In this document: positions 8,977 to 17,061 of the stretch, in pieces | Position numbering within the stretch: position 1 is the first letter of the stretch | How the letters are laid out: every line of letters starts with the position of its first letter | Assembly: GCA_016219185.1 (NCBI GenBank) | Contig: JACRBZ010000050.1 | Span: forward strand, 1 to 64,000 | Direction: 5' to 3' | DNA from: Deltaproteobacteria bacterium | GTDB taxonomy: Bacteria; Desulfobacterota; Desulfobacteria; Desulfobacterales; Desulfatirhabdiaceae | Length of the DNA: 64,000 nucleotides | The notes under the pieces: model-generated | Seen by the model: only the letters and a program-made list of their open reading frames with translations | Databases searched by the model: none | Told to the model about the DNA's origin: nothing | Position numbers and translations under genes: made by a program

Positions 8977-10296
8977 TTATTCTGCCGTCTCCGGATGGAA
9001 TACGTTCACTTCTTTCAGATCCTCTCCCAGGTATTCCCGCTCGTTTGGTCCGAGTATCCCCAGAGAAAGGCAGATGAGGGTCCAGAGGTGAACGACCGGA
9101 TAGTGTCCGCCGTAATGCTCGCTCAGTTCATGAATCTGGGCATGGCAGTTGTGGCACCCGGCAATGCAGTAATCAGCTCCGGTTGCCTTGATCTGCTGAT
9201 CTTTGAGTTTTCCATACTCCAGACGCTGATCCTTGAATCCGGACTGCAGGAATCCGCCACCGCCGCCGCAGCAGTAGTTATTGGACCGGTTGGGCTGCAT
9301 GTCGATGAAATTTTCTTCACCCACCACGGATTTGACCACGAACCGCAGGTCTTCGGCAATGGGATCCCCATAGCTCTTTCGAACGATCTGGCAAGGATCC
9401 TGAACCGTGAATTTGATCTTCAAATCCTTGTTCCAGTCGGAATTGACCTTCAGCTTTCCCTCACGGATCCATCTGGCATAATATTCATAGATGTTCTTAA
9501 CTTCAAAATTGTGATCGAGGTTGAATTTTTTCAGTCCGGCCCGGACCGAGAATGTTACGTGCCCTCACTCGGTGTTGAGAAATATCTTACACCCGAGTTT
9601 ATTGGCCTGATTCACCGTGGTTCGAGTAATCTTCTCCCAGGAATTATTGTCAGCCAGAAACATGCAGTAATTCTCTCCGGCCCAGCCGTGGCTTCCGTAT
9701 GTCCAGTCCGCACCTGCAAGATGCAGAATCTTCCACAGCGGCAGCAATTCATTGGGCTCGGTCACCGGCTCCCTGGAATTCTGATTCAAGAAGAACTCTG
9801 CCCCTTCCTTGTCAATGGGCGCTTCCATGTCGGCGAATTCCGGCTGCGCTTCGCGGAACTCCTCCAGCACATCCTGAACCACAAAGACAAAATCATCCGG
9901 AGACGTTCCCATGGCACTGCCGCTCTCGTTTCGAAGCGCCATGTCACAGGATCCCAGAATGCCTTTGGGGCGCTGATCCCTGGGTCTTAAGCCGCGGGCA
10001 TTGTAAATGAGCTGCGGAATATCTATCTTCATCGGGCAGACATAGACACACCGCTGGCACATCGTACACATCCAGGGCCAGTCCGATTTCGCGACTTCCT
10101 CATCCATTCCCAGCGCCGCCATGCGCAGGAATTTTCGGGGATCCATGCCGTCAAGTCCCGTTGCCGGACAACCGGATGAACAGGCTCCGCAGGTTAAACA
10201 TAAATCCAGATTGCCGCCTTCCGGCAGCAGTTCTTTGACCAGGTCCAAAAACCGGCTTTTCTTCTCGCCTGAAATTCGTATGGGTTCTACCGTCAT
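8977..10296 (-). CDS. HdrD/DsrK-like Fe-S oxidoreductase, selenoprotein (in-frame UGA)
   Basis: The frame is open from 10296 to 8977 except for one TGA at 9567-9565 (codon 244). The sequence on both sides belongs to one protein of 439 residues. The N-terminal HdrC part has two [4Fe-4S] motifs (CLTCGACSSGCP, CTMCQRCVYVCP). The C-terminal HdrB part has the CCG motif NYCCGGGGG and CIAGCHNC. The TGA falls in NTE-U-GHVTF, where homologues of this family have cysteine, so it is read as selenocysteine; a hairpin fitting a bacterial SECIS follows. The ATG at 10296 is preferred over 10302 because AAAGGA lies seven bases upstream of it. It probably accepts electrons from HdrA in a thiol/disulfide-like or quinone-linked step; the substrate is unknown. 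Confidence 0.88.
9531..9567 (-). promoter_or_regulatory. UGA codon plus bacterial SECIS-like hairpin
   Basis: Reading the mRNA (minus strand): UGA at 9567-9565, then 15 nt, then a 7-bp stem UCGGUCC/GGACUGA (9549-9543 with 9537-9531, one G-U pair) closed by a GGGCC loop at 9542-9538. The loop lies 22 nt after the UGA and begins with G. This agrees with the published bSECIS consensus as I know it (apical loop with an early G, roughly 16-37 nt from UGA). The hairpin is inside the coding sequence, as in bacteria. Confidence 0.8.
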
Positions 10297-10574
10297 TGGC
10301 ATTTCCTTTTCAAAGACATGACGTCTATCGGGTTTCTTTTTTCCAAACGCACTTTCGAGATTTCCATATCGGTTGTTTGATGTTCCGTGCAGACGATTTC
10401 ATAGGCTGCATCAGGCAATATGCGAAGCAAGTCCCGCTGCATGTCCGGATCACAGCCGGTAATCTCCACGACCTGAGAGGGTTTCATCTGCTGAAACACC
10501 AGAGACACCTTCAATAAAGAGAAGGGGGAGATCATTCCTCGAACGTCCAACATGTAGTCGACTTGTCCCTTCAC
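10293..10574 (-). CDS. TusA/SirA-family protein lacking the catalytic cysteine
   Basis: A 93-residue protein of the TusA-like fold (LDVRGMISPFSLLKV, then a strand-helix pattern ending near IVCTEHQTTD). The usual LD-x-RG-xx-CP motif reads ISP, so the sulfur-carrying Cys is Ser. It is thus unlikely to be a classical sulfurtransferase and may be a regulatory or scaffold member. A GTG start at 10574 is supported by GGAGG nine bases upstream (10584-10588 on the plus strand as cctcc). It is the first gene of the Hdr/MetF operon and overlaps the selenoprotein gene. Confidence 0.75.
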   Translation of the reverse strand: MKGQVDYMLDVRGMISPFSLLKVSLVFQQMKPSQVVEITGCDPDMQRDLLRILPDAAYEIVCTEHQTTDMEISKVRLEKRNPIDVMSLKRKCQ

Positions 10575-10614
10575 TCTGAAGTTCCTCCCATTTACATATC
10601 ATGGCCAGCGTTAT

Positions 10615-10630
10615 AGCAAAAGTTGGGCCA
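10615..10630 (-). promoter_or_regulatory. Sigma-54 (-24/-12) promoter of the Hdr-MetF operon
   Basis: On the minus strand the 16-mer TGGCCCAACTTTTGCT fits the sigma-54 consensus TGGCACG-N4-TTGCW, with GG and GC at the required spacing. The start of transcription would be near 10604, about 30 bp upstream of the GTG of the TusA-like gene. The intergenic region (10575-10893) is AT-rich and separates the operon from a divergent NtrC-type activator, the expected partner of such a promoter. Confidence 0.75.
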
Positions 10631-10712
10631 AGCAATAAACACAACCGATTATAAACTGTATTTTTTATTATATTTCAATTACTTAACAGAATAGCTGGAA
10701 TGATCCGAGAAA

Positions 10713-10761
10713 TATGTTTGTATATTTTCCAAAACCGGGTGAGTGATCCAGCACAAACATA
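10713..10761. promoter_or_regulatory. Candidate activator-binding inverted repeat (UAS)
   Basis: TATGTTTGT at 10713-10721 and its perfect reverse complement ACAAACATA at 10753-10761 are separated by 31 bp in the regulator/operon intergenic region. They lie about 80-130 bp upstream of the -24 element at 10630. That is the usual range for an upstream activating site of an NtrC-family protein. Assigning it to the regulator at 10894 is inference. Confidence 0.4.
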
Positions 10762-10893
10762 ATATCTTCGATATCATTCAGTTATCCATCTTTATACCCG
10801 GGCGACCTATATAAACTGCTTGCCCTGAAAATGTTAAACTGATAAAATTTTGTCTTTTACATGTATTAAACCTTTACAGGATGTTTTACAGTT

Positions 10894-12276
10894 ATGTCTG
10901 AACAGGAATTGGATCGGTATTGGAAAACGGTGGTGAACACCATTCAAGATGGCATCATGATCGTCAGCACCCGCGGCACCATCGTATCCATCAACCGGGC
11001 CTTTGAAAAAATGACGGGCTACAATCAGGACGAACTGCTCGGCAGGGAATGCGGCGTTCTGGAATGCAATGCATGCAACCAAAAAAATTGTTCCGCCGAC
11101 AAGCCCTGGTGCGATCTGTTCCGTTTTGGCGAACTGGATACGCGTAAATGTACCATCCGCGCCAGAGATGGCCGGATCATTCATGTGGTGCAGAATGCAT
11201 CGCTGCTGAAAGACAGCTCCGGAAGCGTGATCGGCGCCGTGGGCACACTCACGGATATTTCCGATTTAATTGAAAAAGATATCCAGATCGAGGCGTTTCG
11301 CCAGGAATTGCGATCTCGGGATGGATTCCACGGCATTATCGGGGTCAGTCCGGCCATGCGCCAGACATTTGATATGATTGAAAACGCGGCATTTTCAGAT
11401 GCGCCGGTCATTGTTTACGGGGAAAGCGGGGCCGGCAAAGAGCTGGTAGCCCAGGCCATCCATGAAATCGGAGAACGCCGCAATGGCCCTTACGTCAAAG
11501 TCAACTGCGCCAGCCTGACCGATTCCCTGCTGGAAAGCGAACTGTTCGGGCATGTACGGGGCGCCTATACGGGTGCAATCCGGGATCGGGTCGGCCGGTT
11601 TGAAACCGCATCCGGCGGCGATATTTTTCTGGATGAGATCGGAGATCTGCCGCTGGTCACCCAGATCAAACTGCTGCGGGTGCTGGAGGAGAAAAGCATC
11701 GAGCGTGTGGGCACCAACGCACCGATTCCCGTGGATGTGCGAATCATTTCCGCCACCAACTGGGATTTGCCCAGGCTGGTGGAAATGGGCAAATTCCGTA
11801 AGGATTTTTTCTTTCGCATCAACGTTATTCCGATTCACCTACCTCCCCTGCGCGATCGCATGGAAGACATTCCTCTTCTGGCAGAAGCCTTTTTTCAGAA
11901 AATTCGGCTCAAAAGCGACAAGAATGTCAAGGGAATCAGCAAACAGGCCATGGATGCCCTGATGGGCTATGACTGGCCGGGTAATGTCCGGGAACTGAAA
12001 AGCGCATTTGAATACGCTTTCGTGGCCTGTCACGACGCGCTGATTCTGCCCGGTCACCTGCCCCCGGCTATTTATCGGGGAAAGCGCCCTGCCGAATCCA
12101 AACGGCCATCTTTCAACATGCGGGGGATCGAAAGGCAGGAGCTGATCGAGGCCCTTAAAAAAACCGGCAGCAACCAGTCAAAAGCCGCGGATTTACTTGG
12201 GGTTTCCCGAGTGACCATCTACAACCGGATGAAGCGGTATGGCATCAACGCCACCAGACATGTTGAAATTTCCTGA
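10894..12276 (+). CDS. PAS-AAA+-Fis sigma-54-dependent transcriptional activator
   Basis: A 460-residue NtrC-family enhancer-binding protein without a receiver domain. An N-terminal PAS domain (about 8-125) carries six clustered cysteines (53, 58, 61, 66, 73, 86). The AAA+ core has Walker A GESGAGKE near 175, the sigma-54 contact loop GAYTGA near 222 and Walker B DIFLDEIGD. A C-terminal Fis-type helix-turn-helix ends in SKAADLLGVSRVTIYNRMK. It is divergent from the Hdr-MetF operon, whose promoter is of the sigma-54 type, so it is very likely its regulator. The cysteine-rich PAS suggests direct redox, metal or Fe-S sensing (inference). Confidence 0.92.
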   Translation: MSEQELDRYWKTVVNTIQDGIMIVSTRGTIVSINRAFEKMTGYNQDELLGRECGVLECNACNQKNCSADKPWCDLFRFGELDTRKCTIRARDGRIIHVVQNASLLKDSSGSVIGAVGTLTDISDLIEKDIQIEAFRQELRSRDGFHGIIGVSPAMRQTFDMIENAAFSDAPVIVYGESGAGKELVAQAIHEIGERRNGPYVKVNCASLTDSLLESELFGHVRGAYTGAIRDRVGRFETASGGDIFLDEIGDLPLVTQIKLLRVLEEKSIERVGTNAPIPVDVRIISATNWDLPRLVEMGKFRKDFFFRINVIPIHLPPLRDRMEDIPLLAEAFFQKIRLKSDKNVKGISKQAMDALMGYDWPGNVRELKSAFEYAFVACHDALILPGHLPPAIYRGKRPAESKRPSFNMRGIERQELIEALKKTGSNQSKAADLLGVSRVTIYNRMKRYGINATRHVEIS

Positions 12277-12309
12277 TACGGTTGTCTACTCTTGCCCGTC
12301 AAAAACGCC

Positions 12310-14139
12310 TCAAAGATTCAGGCGGACTTCTTGAGGAAACATGTCCGCAAAGCGGTCGTCATTGGTGGTGACGATGACCTGCCGCTTGCGGCTCACCTCC
12401 TGCAGCAGATGCGCCATAACGCTCTGACGTTTGGCATCCAGGCCATCCGCCGGATCATCCAGGATAAACACCCCCAGATGCCCCATGGCATCGCCAATGG
12501 CAAGTTTCAGCATCAGGTATAGAAAAATGCGCTCGCTTTTGCTCATCTGATTCAGTTTATAGGTATAGCCCCTGGCCTGAATGATGGGACTGAGTTCCTT
12601 GGGCGTCATCTCGATATCGAACTGATCCAGATACTGAAAATGCCCGGCCCATTCCCGAAGGCTTTCCCTGACCTTATCCATCAGGCTCTGGTTAAGCGCC
12701 GTCACCGCGCGTTCCATGGCCTGATAGGCAATCTCGCACAAGAGAACATGGCGGTCCGCAGCCTGAATCTTCTCCTTGAGCTTTTCAGAATCCTTCAGGT
12801 GCTGTTCAGCCTGCTGAATCTCAAGCTTCAGGCCGATAAACCGTTTCTGCAAATCCGCCTGACGCGCTTGAAGCGCCTGAATGCGATGGCCGCGCGTTTC
12901 GGTTTCCGAATCGCCGGCCGTCCCTTTTGCCTTTTCAAGCTCATCCGTTGCCTGATCCAACTGGGATTTCAGTTTTTCGGCCTTTCCGTTCCAGTGCTGG
13001 ATTTCGGCGATTTGCCGCTGAATGGTGCCCAGTGCGATCTTAGAGGTTTTCTGATCCTGAAGCGCGGACTGAACAGCCAGAAGTTCCGAAGCTACCCGGT
13101 TGCGGTTGTTCTCCAGTTCGGCGCACTGGGTCCTTCGCTCGGAAATCAACCGGGAAAGGTGGTCCGGTGACAGGGCCTGACCGCATACATGGCAAGCGGG
13201 CTGCTTTTCCAGATCCGAAAAGCGCTGAATATCCGACTTCAGCCCTTGAATCCGCTGGTCAAAACTCCCCAGTTGGCGCTGGAGATCATCCGGATTCGGA
13301 TAGACGGCATTGCCATCGGAAATGCTTTTTTCAATCTCTTCTTTTTTTCGAATCAAATCCTCAAGCAGCGGCAACTCGGCCCTGGCCTTTTCAATGGATG
13401 CGATTTCAGATTTTTTTTCATCGCAGGTCCGCTGAAGAATGATCCGCAACCGGGGGTCCGCAAAACCCCCCGATGCGGCCGAAAGCATTTTGATTTCGGC
13501 ATCTATCCCGCCAATCTCTTTTTCCAGATCATCCGCCTCTTTCTGCGCTACGGCCGGATTCAGAAAGGTCGGTATTTTGGATGCTGTTTCCGCCTGAAGG
13601 TCTTTTCGCTTTTCCTTGGAGATTGCCGCTGCTTTTTTAAAACGGGTCTGCAGGATAAAGATATCATCCATCTCCAGGATTTGCTGGAGCAGCGTCTTAT
13701 TGTATCTGGGAATGTCTTTCAGAAAGTAGATCAGCTCGCCTTCCCGGAAAAAAGAGGTCAGGGAAGCCACATCGGAAGGAATGGGAACAAAAGGCTTCAA
13801 AGACTCGGACGGATCCTGGACAAGAGAATTCCAACTGACCCCATCCTCGGAAAGTATGGAAAGCGCAACCGTTCCCAAGGTGGAGCGCCACAATTGGCAG
13901 GATTTTTCCTGGCGGGAAAAATGCAGCGTGACCGCACCGAATTTTTCCCCCTTCTGGCACAGATCCGGAACACTGAGGGCGGTGTTCAGGTGTTTTCCGA
14001 ACAAGGCATAATACAGGGCATAAATCAACGTGGATTTACCCGAACGGTTTTCTCCATAAATAACGGCAAGATCGGAAAATTGAAACGATGTTCCCGAATA
14101 GCAGCCGATGTGCTCGACTTTAAGCTGCTCGATTTTCAT
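12310..14139 (-). CDS. Rad50/SbcC-like ATPase with zinc-hook motif (609 aa)
   Basis: An SMC/Rad50-type AAA protein. Walker A GENRSGKST is at residues 29-37, followed by a long coiled-coil region. A hook motif CHVCG at about 314 is flanked by coiled coils, and a C-terminal half has a signature-like MSKSERIFLYLMLKLAIGDA followed by Walker B FILDDPADGLD. It is much shorter than SbcC (over 1000 aa), and no SbcD/Mre11 nuclease gene is adjacent. Its start overlaps the stop of a small upstream gene by four bases, so the two form a unit. DNA end processing or a defence-like role are both possible; function is not established by the sequence. Confidence 0.8.
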   Translation of the reverse strand: MKIEQLKVEHIGCYSGTSFQFSDLAVIYGENRSGKSTLIYALYYALFGKHLNTALSVPDLCQKGEKFGAVTLHFSRQEKSCQLWRSTLGTVALSILSEDGVSWNSLVQDPSESLKPFVPIPSDVASLTSFFREGELIYFLKDIPRYNKTLLQQILEMDDIFILQTRFKKAAAISKEKRKDLQAETASKIPTFLNPAVAQKEADDLEKEIGGIDAEIKMLSAASGGFADPRLRIILQRTCDEKKSEIASIEKARAELPLLEDLIRKKEEIEKSISDGNAVYPNPDDLQRQLGSFDQRIQGLKSDIQRFSDLEKQPACHVCGQALSPDHLSRLISERRTQCAELENNRNRVASELLAVQSALQDQKTSKIALGTIQRQIAEIQHWNGKAEKLKSQLDQATDELEKAKGTAGDSETETRGHRIQALQARQADLQKRFIGLKLEIQQAEQHLKDSEKLKEKIQAADRHVLLCEIAYQAMERAVTALNQSLMDKVRESLREWAGHFQYLDQFDIEMTPKELSPIIQARGYTYKLNQMSKSERIFLYLMLKLAIGDAMGHLGVFILDDPADGLDAKRQSVMAHLLQEVSRKRQVIVTTNDDRFADMFPQEVRLNL

Positions 14140-14324
14140 TCACCACCGTCCGTATTTTCAACAAGCCTTTGATAAATCTGGCGCTCATCCATATAGGGAT
14201 TTTTCATGGCCTCGGAAAATATCAGAATGACCCGTTCCGCATCGGCATCTGTGATGCCGTTTGCTGTCGCAAGCTGCCGAACCTGGCTGCCAAACAGATT
14301 GAAAAACATCTCCTGCGATATCAT
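14136..14324 (-). CDS. Small hypothetical protein coupled to the Rad50-like ATPase
   Basis: A 62-residue acidic protein if started at the ATG at 14324 (a GTG at 14333 is the alternative, and a longer TTG-started frame reaches 14402). It is helical in appearance, with no recognised motif. Its stop overlaps the ATPase start (ATGA), which argues that it is a real gene and perhaps a subunit of that ATPase. A GGAG lies about 11 bases upstream of the ATG. Confidence 0.5.
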   Translation of the reverse strand: MISQEMFFNLFGSQVRQLATANGITDADAERVILIFSEAMKNPYMDERQIYQRLVENTDGGE

Positions 14325-14548
14325 CGAATTCACATCTCCAAAAAGCGCCTTTTGACCGATTGCCGGATGATTTTTGATACACTGCCTGCGTTCAAAAAAC
14401 AATTGCTCTTTTGGCCTTCACGGCAATTTTGTTTTAAAAATCGGTAACTGTGACTGCCTCATCATATTTTTCTTTCTTGCCGGGACATCGGCATTGCCTT
14501 ATATTTAAAGAAAAATACAAGATGGTCTTAAATTATGAGAGCACGCCC

Positions 14549-14995
14549 ATGTTATTTTCAAAATTGAAGCCCGCAACTCCGATAAACTGGCTCATTGCAG
14601 CAGCCGGTTTCACATGGAGCACCGTGGGAATCCTGCTGTGCAGGCTGGCCTATGGGTGGCTTGATACCCTTATTTTCCGCGTTGCGGTTCTGTCTGGAGC
14701 CGCGGGAATGGTTGGGATGCTCGTTGCTTATCATTTCGTTTTTTCGGCAATTGCGCTTAAAAACATTGGCCGGCTCTCCCTTTTTCCGGAAAAGGCTTGT
14801 TTTTTTGCTTTTCAGGCCTGGAAGAGTTATCTTATCATCGTCGTCATGGTTGCACTGGGTGCCACTCTCCGCCATTCGCCGATCCCCAGGGAATACCTTG
14901 CCGCCCTTTATCTGACAATCGGCGGCGCCCTGTTATTATCCAGCCTTCACTATTACGTGCGGCTCTGGCACCTGATCTTTCCCCGAAAGCCATGA
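14549..14995 (+). CDS. Hypothetical inner-membrane protein, four predicted membrane helices
   Basis: About 148 residues from the ATG at 14549 (other in-frame starts at 14450 and 14522). Four hydrophobic segments are visible: LIAAAGFTWSTVGILLC, VAVLSGAAGMVGMLVAYHF, YLIIVVMVALGATL and LAALYLTIGGALLLSSLHYY. I do not recognise a family-specific motif. It is a single gene in plus orientation between two minus-strand operons, with no visible functional partner. Confidence 0.6.
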   Translation: MLFSKLKPATPINWLIAAAGFTWSTVGILLCRLAYGWLDTLIFRVAVLSGAAGMVGMLVAYHFVFSAIALKNIGRLSLFPEKACFFAFQAWKSYLIIVVMVALGATLRHSPIPREYLAALYLTIGGALLLSSLHYYVRLWHLIFPRKP

Positions 14996-14996
14996 A

Positions 14997-15194
14997 GACG
15001 ATCCTGCCGAGCATTCGCATTTACGATTTGTAAAAAACCTACTGGAACAATATAATCTTGACGTTATGGCCGCACTGGAAATCATCCCCAGAGCTCTGGA
15101 TGGGTGGGTGGTACGAAAGGATGGACGGAAGACAGGGAGATGGCGAATCCGTGGCCTGTGGAAGGATATCCGCATTGATCTGCCGGTTCAGTGA
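14997..15194 (+). other. Possible gene remnant between convergent genes
   Basis: The 331-bp gap 14996-15326 has no convincing gene. One open frame from about 15000 to a TGA at 15192-15194 reads as charged protein-like sequence (HLRFVKNLLEQYNLDVMAAL, then DGWVVRKDGRKTGRWRIRG). It lacks a good start and ribosome-binding site; the first ATG is at 15066. It may be the tail of a decayed gene. Nothing else is evident up to the end of the deacetylase gene. Confidence 0.25.
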
Positions 15195-15326
15195 CATGCC
15201 ACATATCGGGACGTTACGGATTCACGGTCCGGATCACCCCGCGCGGAGACGATAAACTCAAATTTTCTCCGGGACTGATCACCTGGTCATAACCGATGGA
15301 CTGTCATGCAGCCATTCTAAAACGAT

Positions 15327-16067
15327 TCACAAAAAGTCCTGACAGCACCTGCCGGCCAACATGGAACCGCCCAGATAGGCTGCGCTCCGGATCATTTCTG
15401 AAGACCACAGGGAAAACCCTTCGGCATGGGTTACGTCTTTTGTCAGCGTCATACTGCGGAAGCGATTCAAGGCAATGGCAATTTCATCATAATTTCTTTC
15501 AAAAAGCTGGCTTTCGTATACTTTTAAAGCGCTTACCTTGCGTTCCAGCACAGAGGTAATATTCACCAGCAAATTCACTCTCAGCGGCTGATTGATTTCA
15601 CAAAACGCCACGCTGCAGGGCCCATTGTACATCTGAACGGCTGCGCACAAAAAGGAACATGCCGCGCGATGATCCGGGTGAAATTCCAGCGGCGACGGAA
15701 CATACACCAGATCCGGTTGATAGGCTCTCAACGTATCAAATATACGCCCCCGCGCTTCATGGGACACCGAAAGTTCTCTATCTTCATAGGGCCAGAATTC
15801 AATATCCGTCACTCCCAGACAAGCGCATGCGCTTCGGGCTTCCTCTTGCCGGAGAGTAACGTAGGCATGCTTTTCATATCTGCCGGACATATCTCCTTTA
15901 GCGCCATTGGTCAGAAATATCACTTTAACCGGATCATGGGCACCCGTATGAAGTGCAAGGCTCCCCCCGCACCCGATGGTTTCGTCATCCGGATGCGGGG
16001 CCAGAACAAGTACGCGCCTGCCCGTAAGATCCGTTGAATGGAATGGAATGAATTGATCTTCAGGCAT
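15327..16067 (-). CDS. PIG-L/LmbE-family deacetylase
   Basis: A 246-residue protein from the ATG at 16067, one base after the preceding gene stop (a longer frame to 16211 only overlaps that gene). It has the zinc-binding motif APHPDDETIGCG and the second metal histidine motif HPDHRAA. Family members remove N-acetyl groups from GlcNAc-type sugars (GlcNAc-PI, mycothiol and bacillithiol precursors, some glycans). As the last gene of the glycan export operon it probably de-N-acetylates a sugar of that polymer (inference). Confidence 0.88.
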   Translation of the reverse strand: MPEDQFIPFHSTDLTGRRVLVLAPHPDDETIGCGGSLALHTGAHDPVKVIFLTNGAKGDMSGRYEKHAYVTLRQEEARSACACLGVTDIEFWPYEDRELSVSHEARGRIFDTLRAYQPDLVYVPSPLEFHPDHRAACSFLCAAVQMYNGPCSVAFCEINQPLRVNLLVNITSVLERKVSALKVYESQLFERNYDEIAIALNRFRSMTLTKDVTHAEGFSLWSSEMIRSAAYLGGSMLAGRCCQDFL

Positions 16068-16068
16068 T

Positions 16069-17061
16069 TTAAACCAGATCCCCGTCTGCCATGGAGTAAT
16101 AGAGATGGTCACAGGCCCATTCAAATGCCAGTGACGGATCAAAAATACGGATGGTAGGAATGATCCCCGTTGGTTCGGGATAGACATTAAACCCTGAAGA
16201 CAGCGCGGCATGCATCATGACATGCCCTCCTGGAAGCCATGTCTCCAAAGTGGAAATGTCCCTGTCGGACAACATTTTCCCCAGCAAACCGAAAACATTT
16301 GACAGGTTGAAACCGGAAGGCGGGGCAAGAATATCCGACAGAACCGCCTTGCCGTCAGCAATTGACAGTACGACATAGGCATCCATCGCACCCTGCTGCC
16401 CCGCTTGATATCTCCATATTTCATAGCGTTTCAGCGGATGATTCCCGTAACGCCAGCGTATGAACGCGGCATTCCGAATGATCGCAAGCGGGTAACTTCC
16501 CTTGCAGATTTCCCACAACCGGTCGAAACTTTCATCAATATCACGCACCAGTTCCAAATATCCCGGAGATTGCGTGATGGATGGGGCCAGATGCGCCGTC
16601 TCAGCTCTCAAATACACCACATCCGTTTTAAGCTTTAGATACGCCATATACTTCTGACCGATTTCAAAGTGATACTTTCCCGGAAAACCATAGAGCAGAA
16701 CGGATTTATCCGGCCCGCAGAACGTATCGAAAAAAGCATTCCCCGTTTGAATGAACAAACCCGTTTTCCTGTAATCGGGATGGGACATGATATCCATCAG
16801 ATTTGTAATTTCTACATGCTGTCCTTTCCAGTTGGCCTGATACGGAATGCCGCCATACATCACCACCGGATCACCGGCCTCGTTTACACAAAGCAGTATG
16901 CGGTAGCCAAAAGGATTTTCGCTATACTTCCAGCGCCATAAAGGTTCCGGCATTTCTTTTTGAAATGCCGTTTTCCAGAGCGACAGCACACGACCTTCAT
17001 CTTCAGGCTGATAAGGACGGATGACAAATGTTCCTCGACCCGTTAAGGTAATTTTTTCCAT
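16069..17061 (-). CDS. GNAT-family N-acetyltransferase (330 aa)
   Basis: The N-terminal part starts FVIRPYQPEDEGRVLSLW and contains NLMDIMSHPDYRKTGLF, the acyl-CoA-binding pattern of GNAT enzymes. The C-terminal half (FIRWRYGNHPLKRYEIW onward) looks like a second GNAT-like lobe, as in FemAB-like or Eis-like two-lobed proteins. It follows glycosyltransferase 17043-18107 with a 19-bp overlap. It is likely to acylate an amino sugar or a carrier in the same glycan pathway. Confidence 0.75.
   Translation of the reverse strand: MEKITLTGRGTFVIRPYQPEDEGRVLSLWKTAFQKEMPEPLWRWKYSENPFGYRILLCVNEAGDPVVMYGGIPYQANWKGQHVEITNLMDIMSHPDYRKTGLFIQTGNAFFDTFCGPDKSVLLYGFPGKYHFEIGQKYMAYLKLKTDVVYLRAETAHLAPSITQSPGYLELVRDIDESFDRLWEICKGSYPLAIIRNAAFIRWRYGNHPLKRYEIWRYQAGQQGAMDAYVVLSIADGKAVLSDILAPPSGFNLSNVFGLLGKMLSDRDISTLETWLPGGHVMMHAALSSGFNVYPEPTGIIPTIRIFDPSLAFEWACDHLYYSMADGDLV

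Noticed and set aside
9565-9567. Nonsense mutation splitting the Fe-S oxidoreductase into two genes or a pseudogene
   Set aside because: The frame continues without any other damage, the TGA replaces a family cysteine and a bSECIS-like hairpin follows at the right distance.
13189-14172. Open frame (327 codons) opposite the Rad50-like gene
   Set aside because: Antisense to a gene with clear Walker and hook motifs.
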